Shown here: positions 60,426 through 64,000 of the stretch, piece after piece
How positions within the stretch are numbered: the stretch's first letter is position 1
Layout of the letters: each line of letters begins with the position of its first letter
Assembly: GCF_000384475.1 (NCBI RefSeq)
Contig: NZ_ARWB01000001.1
Location: 2,979,039-3,043,038 of the forward strand
DNA length: 64,000 bases
Source of the DNA: Methylopila sp. M107
GTDB taxonomy: Bacteria; Pseudomonadota; Alphaproteobacteria; Rhizobiales; Methylopilaceae
Direction: 5' to 3'
Translations under genes and position numbers: made by a program
Notes under the pieces: model-generated
What the model was told of the DNA's origin: nothing
Databases searched by the model: none
The model's input: only the letters and a program-made list of their open reading frames with translations

Positions 60426-61384
60426 CGTCCCGCCTCACACGCCGCGGCGCGATGGCGCTCGGGACCGCAGCCGCGTTCGCGCCGCTGCTGCCGCGGCAGG
60501 GCCGCGCAGCGCCGCTCGACTACCGCATCGAGCCGAAACCGCTCGGCGACGGAGTCTGGATGATCGAGGGCGCCAACGCGCCGATCACCATGGAGAACGG
60601 CGGCGCGATCGCCAACGTCACGATCCTCGATACGCGCGAGGGCGCGGTCGTGGTCGACGCCGGCCCGTCGCATGGCTATGGCGTCGCGCTGAGGCAGGTC
60701 GCGGAGACGCTGACGGGCAAGCCCGTCGCGCGCGTCTACCTCACGCACATCCATACCGACCACGTGCTCGGCGCGACCGCCTTCTCGCCCGACAGCGTCT
60801 GGACGACGCCGGAGCTCGCGGCCGATCTCAAGCTCAGGGGCGCGGGTCTGACCGACGCGATGTACCGCGTCGCGGGCGACTGGATGCGAGGTTCGACGGC
60901 GCCGGAGCCGCAAGCCGGCGTGACCGCGACGTTCGAGGATGTCGGCGAACGCCGCTTCCGCTTCATGACGCTGGGCGGGCACACCGGCAGCGACCTCGTC
61001 CTGTTCGAGGAGCGCTCGGGCCTGCTTATCGCGGGCGACCTGGTGTTTCTCGACCGCGCCCCCACCACGCCGGACGCGGATCTTGCGCGGTGGCGCGCGT
61101 CGCTCGACACGCTCGCGGGCGTGCCACATGGGCTGCTGGCGCCGGGACATGGACCTGCGGTCGAGGGCGCGGGCGGCATCGCGCAGACGCGCGACTGGCT
61201 CGCCATGATCGAGGAGAGGATCGCCGCCGGCTTCGACCGAGGCCTCGACGTCACCGAACTGATGGCTGCGCCGCTGCCCGGCTGGGCCGAGAAGCTGGCG
61301 GTCTCGCGCTACGAGTTCGCCCGCTCGGTGATGCACCTGCTGCCGCGCCTCGAAGCGGAACGCCTCCCGCTCGTATCGGGCTGA
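60422..61384 (+). CDS. quinoprotein relay system metallo-beta-lactamase-fold hydrolase
   Basis: A 320-residue exported metallohydrolase. The N-terminal twin-arginine motif (SRLTRRGAMALGTAAAF) suggests Tat export. The metal site is HIHTDH (residues about 103-108), with GGHTGSDL and APGHGPAV carrying later ligands. The family accompanies PQQ dehydrogenases and SoxYZ-like carriers as a 'quinoprotein relay system' zinc hydrolase; its substrate is not known. Its ATG overlaps the SoxYZ-like stop, so the last four genes of the operon are translationally coupled. Confidence 0.9.
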   Translation: MTSRLTRRGAMALGTAAAFAPLLPRQGRAAPLDYRIEPKPLGDGVWMIEGANAPITMENGGAIANVTILDTREGAVVVDAGPSHGYGVALRQVAETLTGKPVARVYLTHIHTDHVLGATAFSPDSVWTTPELAADLKLRGAGLTDAMYRVAGDWMRGSTAPEPQAGVTATFEDVGERRFRFMTLGGHTGSDLVLFEERSGLLIAGDLVFLDRAPTTPDADLARWRASLDTLAGVPHGLLAPGHGPAVEGAGGIAQTRDWLAMIEERIAAGFDRGLDVTELMAAPLPGWAEKLAVSRYEFARSVMHLLPRLEAERLPLVSG

Positions 61385-61567
61385 AGTTCGAGGGCTCACT
61401 TCCGCGCCGACTGAGCCAGATTTGCGTGCCGGAGACCCTTGCATTGCGCGGCCGGCGTTACGCTCAAGTGATGTACGCATGATGAAAAATAGAAATATTC
61501 GATAACGCTCTCGTTTAGGAGAATCCCATCTCTGGTATGGGAAGCAATCATCCAGAGGCTATCTGGC
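61385..61567. other. intergenic gap upstream of the TadG-like gene
   Basis: 183 bp with an AT-rich patch (ATGATGAAAAATAGAAATATTC near 61480) that may hold the promoter of the TadG-like gene. No gene or clear terminator seen after the metallohydrolase. Confidence 0.4.
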
Positions 61568-63001
61568 ATGATTGCAATGATTTTGTACCGCAAAACCACG
61601 GACAAAATCTGCGATATGACTGCAGATTTTGTTATCGAAAACAAAGGAGCGATCGCTCCTATGCTTTCGTTGAGTTTTCTCGTCATCATCGGCTGCATGG
61701 GGATCGCGATCGACACCAGCCGATCGATGCTCGTAAAGGCGCGCCTGACCAACGCCTTGGACTCGGCGGGCCTCGCGGTCGGGGCGCGTCTTGCGACGAC
61801 CGACTTCGTCGCGGAGGGCAAGAAATTCGTCGCGGCGAACTTCGGCGCGAACACGGCTGCGGCGACCATCACGAATGTCACGGTCGTCCCGAACGCAGAC
61901 AAGACAGTGTTCACGCTGTCGGCGACCGCCACGATGCCGACGGCCTTCATGAAGCTGTTCGGCGTCAACGCCGTGACCGTCAACGCCTCGACGGAGATCA
62001 CGCGCGCGTCGTCCGGTCTGGAGCTCGCCATGGTGCTCGACAACACGGGCTCCATGGAAGAAAGCAGCAGCATGCCCGCGCTGAAATCGGCGGCGAACAG
62101 CCTGGTCGCGACCCTGTTCGGATCGGACACGACGGCGGCCAATCTCTATGTCGGGCTCGTGCCGTTCTCGCAGGCGGTCAATATCGGGACGGGCCGGACC
62201 GGATGGGTCACGCCCGCCAGCCTGCAGACCGCCACCAATCCCTACTACCCGTCGCTCTGGACAGGCTGCGTCGAGGCCCGGCTGAGCGGCCTCGACCAGA
62301 CCGACGATCCGCCGGCCGCCGCCAGCAGCAACTTCAAGGCCTATTACAGCCCGGACTCGGCCTACAACGACTGGATCAAGTACCGGCTCGGCATCCTGTT
62401 CCCCTACACGGACGTCTATTACACGGCGTACAACGCCCAGCAGGGTCCGGGCGCCTATTGCCCGCAGCCGATGACGTTCCTGACCAACAACAAGGCCACG
62501 ATCACCTCGGCGATCTCGGACATGAAGGCCGCGGGATCGACGATGATCAATCTGGGGGCGATCTGGGGTTGGCGCATGCTCTCGCCGCGCTGGCGCGGCT
62601 ATTGGGCGACCGACTCGGCCGGCGCCAAGCTGCCGCTGGACTACAAGCTGAAGAACGCGAACAAGGCGGTCGTCATCATGACCGACGGCAACAACAGCTT
62701 CGCGGCGAACAACTACACGGCCTATGGGACGCTGGCGGAAGCGAGGCTTGGCTCAGCCAAGCAGACGACGGCCGAGGGCGTCCTGGACACGCGGCTGGCG
62801 GCGGCCTGCAGCAGCATGAAGACGGCCGGAATTCAGGTCTACACGGTCGCGTTCGACAATCCGGACGCCGCGACCAAGTCGCTGCTCGAAACCTGCGCGA
62901 CCAGCGCAAGCTTTTACTTCGACGCGGCGAACACAGCGGCCCTGACCGCGGCGTTCCAGACCATCGGCGGCTCGCTGTCGAGGTTGCGGGTGAGCCGATG
63001 A
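61568..63001 (+). CDS. TadG-like protein with von Willebrand A domain
   Basis: A 477-residue protein. The N-terminus has a TadE/TadG-type prepilin-like membrane segment (about 27-48, GAIAPMLSLSFLVIIGCMGI) followed by DTSRSMLVKARLTNALDSAG, the usual start of Flp-pilus assembly TadG proteins. From about residue 150 there is a von Willebrand A domain with a metal-site DNTGSM and the second part VIMTDGNNSF. No other tad genes are seen nearby, so it may be an orphan or the end of a larger cluster. Confidence 0.87.
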   Translation: MIAMILYRKTTDKICDMTADFVIENKGAIAPMLSLSFLVIIGCMGIAIDTSRSMLVKARLTNALDSAGLAVGARLATTDFVAEGKKFVAANFGANTAAATITNVTVVPNADKTVFTLSATATMPTAFMKLFGVNAVTVNASTEITRASSGLELAMVLDNTGSMEESSSMPALKSAANSLVATLFGSDTTAANLYVGLVPFSQAVNIGTGRTGWVTPASLQTATNPYYPSLWTGCVEARLSGLDQTDDPPAAASSNFKAYYSPDSAYNDWIKYRLGILFPYTDVYYTAYNAQQGPGAYCPQPMTFLTNNKATITSAISDMKAAGSTMINLGAIWGWRMLSPRWRGYWATDSAGAKLPLDYKLKNANKAVVIMTDGNNSFAANNYTAYGTLAEARLGSAKQTTAEGVLDTRLAAACSSMKTAGIQVYTVAFDNPDAATKSLLETCATSASFYFDAANTAALTAAFQTIGGSLSRLRVSR

Positions 63002-63098
63002 GGCCACGGTTCGCCGCCTTGGCCTTGCGGCCAATGCCAACGGCGCGGCGAGCCCTGTAGCGTCTCCGAAATTCCGGGTCTGCAAGGGTCAGTTCGGC

Positions 63099-63914
63099 AT
63101 GCGGACCGCCATCTCGCTCGTCATTCTCGCATCGGTCGCGATTGTCGGATCGCCTCGCGGGGCAAGGTCCGAGGGCGCGGCCGCCACGCCCTCCACCGCG
63201 CTCGTGCTGTCGATCGACACGTCCGGCTCGGTCGACGAGACCCGCTACAATCTTCAGCTCGAGGGCGTCGCCGAGGCGCTCGAGGATCCCGTCACCCTGT
63301 CGGCGATTTCGGCGGCCGGCGGGGCGGGGATCTATCTGGCGATCGTGACATGGGCCGACGGCGCGCAGGTCGGGCTCGACTGGCGGCGGGTGGCCTCCGC
63401 GGCCGATGCGGCGGCGGTCGCGGCCAAAGTGAGGCGGCTGCCGCGCACGCCCGGCGAATTCACCTGCATCGGCGGCATGTTCCGAACGGTCACCGAGCGG
63501 CTGGTCCGCACGCTGCCGACGCCGGTGGAGCGCCTCATCGTCGACGTGTCGGGCGACGGGATCGACAATTGCGGCAGCGTCGGCGAAGTCCATGAGGAGC
63601 GCGACGCGCTGCTCGCCAAGGGCGCGACCATCAACGGCCTGCCGATCCTGGTGCCGGGCGAAAACGACGTCGTGGGGGTCGGCGCGTTCCGCAAGCCCGG
63701 CTTCGGCCTGCGCGAACTGCCCGGCATGTCGGACCAGAGCCCGAGCACGCTCGACAGCTGGTACCGGGACCATGTCATCGGCGGGCCGGGCTCGTTTCTG
63801 CTGCTCGCGCAGGGCTATGGCGACTTCGCCCGGGCGTTGAGGCGCAAGCTCGTGACCGAGATCAGCCGGCTGAGCGTTTCCGTGTCGCCAAGCGGCGAGA
63901 CCCGGGCCGACTGA
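63099..63914 (+). CDS. DUF1194 secreted von Willebrand-like protein
   Basis: A 271-residue exported protein (signal peptide ending GARSEGAAA). The von Willebrand A-like core has the metal motif IDTSGSVDETRY, and VDVSGDGIDNCGSV completes the site; SWYRDHVIGGPGSF near the end is typical of DUF1194 proteins. The function of this family is unknown. It follows another von Willebrand protein gene by about 100 bases. Confidence 0.88.
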   Translation: MRTAISLVILASVAIVGSPRGARSEGAAATPSTALVLSIDTSGSVDETRYNLQLEGVAEALEDPVTLSAISAAGGAGIYLAIVTWADGAQVGLDWRRVASAADAAAVAAKVRRLPRTPGEFTCIGGMFRTVTERLVRTLPTPVERLIVDVSGDGIDNCGSVGEVHEERDALLAKGATINGLPILVPGENDVVGVGAFRKPGFGLRELPGMSDQSPSTLDSWYRDHVIGGPGSFLLLAQGYGDFARALRRKLVTEISRLSVSVSPSGETRAD

Positions 63915-63916
63915 CG

Positions 63917-64000
63917 TCAGACGTTCGAAAGCTTGGCGAGAAGCGAGCAGCCGCGGGCCTCGGCGAGCGCGCGGCCGCGATCAGGGCCCATGACGTAGGC
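63917..64000 (-). CDS. 3' end of an unidentified gene, truncated by the window edge
   Basis: The minus-strand frame stays open from the window edge to the stop at 63917-63919, giving 27 residues that end GCSLLAKLSNV. It converges with the DUF1194 gene two bases away. Too short to identify a family; it may still be a chance frame. Confidence 0.45.
   Translation of the reverse strand, partial: AYVMGPDRGRALAEARGCSLLAKLSNV

Overview
The window looks like chromosomal DNA of a high-GC alphaproteobacterium, most likely of the order Hyphomicrobiales. The evidence is a Rhizobiales-type porin, an ExoD family protein, Bug/TctC tricarboxylate receptors, a PQQ-dependent alcohol oxidation island, and several families of REP-like palindromes between genes. 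I see no tRNA, rRNA, insertion sequence, phage gene or CRISPR array. Genus cannot be set from the sequence alone.

Region by region. (1) 175-8573 is a tartrate-catabolism island: D-tartrate dehydratase with a divergent LysR regulator, two tartrate dehydrogenase paralogues, one Bug solute receptor, and an alpha/beta hydrolase resembling haloacetate dehalogenases. A 1.6 kb repeat-rich gap (2458-4106) contains a C29/G27 homopolymer palindrome. (2) 8586-11235 holds SelO and a ketopantoate-reductase-like protein. (3) 11722-18428 is a vitamin B12 locus: cobalamin riboswitch, BtuB-like TonB receptor, two tandem secreted propeller-like paralogues of unknown function, and a BtuF-like protein. (4) 18893-24207 holds ExoD with a small partner, then two small helical proteins and a P1B-like ATPase without a CPC motif. 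(5) 24342-30580 is siderophore uptake: an AraC regulator, TonB receptor, FhuD-like and fused FhuB-like proteins, with no ATPase gene. (6) 30695-39800 is a suggestive cyclic-nucleotide neighbourhood: a Pycsar-effector-like membrane protein, a giant FecR-TPR-beta-barrel fusion, a CHASE2 class III adenylate cyclase, and an Na+/H+ antiporter with a cNMP-binding domain. (7) 40244-44794 is a complete tripartite tricarboxylate transporter (TctC-B-A) and a porin. (8) 44882-49203 has a cytochrome P450, a polytopic membrane protein and a sulfatase. (9) 49420-61384 is a quinoprotein (PQQ) alcohol-oxidation island. It has two NarL-type regulators, a hybrid histidine kinase, a FIST sensor, a winged-helix regulator with a degenerate receiver, the PQQ dehydrogenase (Ca-type active site), a pentapeptide protein, cytochromes c and b561, a CXXCW protein, a SoxYZ-like carrier and a metallohydrolase of the 'quinoprotein relay' type. 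(10) 61568-64000 has a TadG-like von Willebrand protein, a DUF1194 protein and the 3' end of another gene.

How the parts fit together. The PQQ dehydrogenase would oxidise an alcohol in the periplasm and pass electrons to the cytochrome c and b561 encoded downstream; FIST, the kinase and the response regulators would sense substrate and set expression. The tartrate genes would convert tartrate to oxaloacetate or related acids after uptake by a TTT system. The best candidates for undescribed biology are the B12-riboswitch locus with paired secreted propellers, the cyclic-nucleotide neighbourhood around 31-40 kb, and the unusual P-type ATPase cluster.
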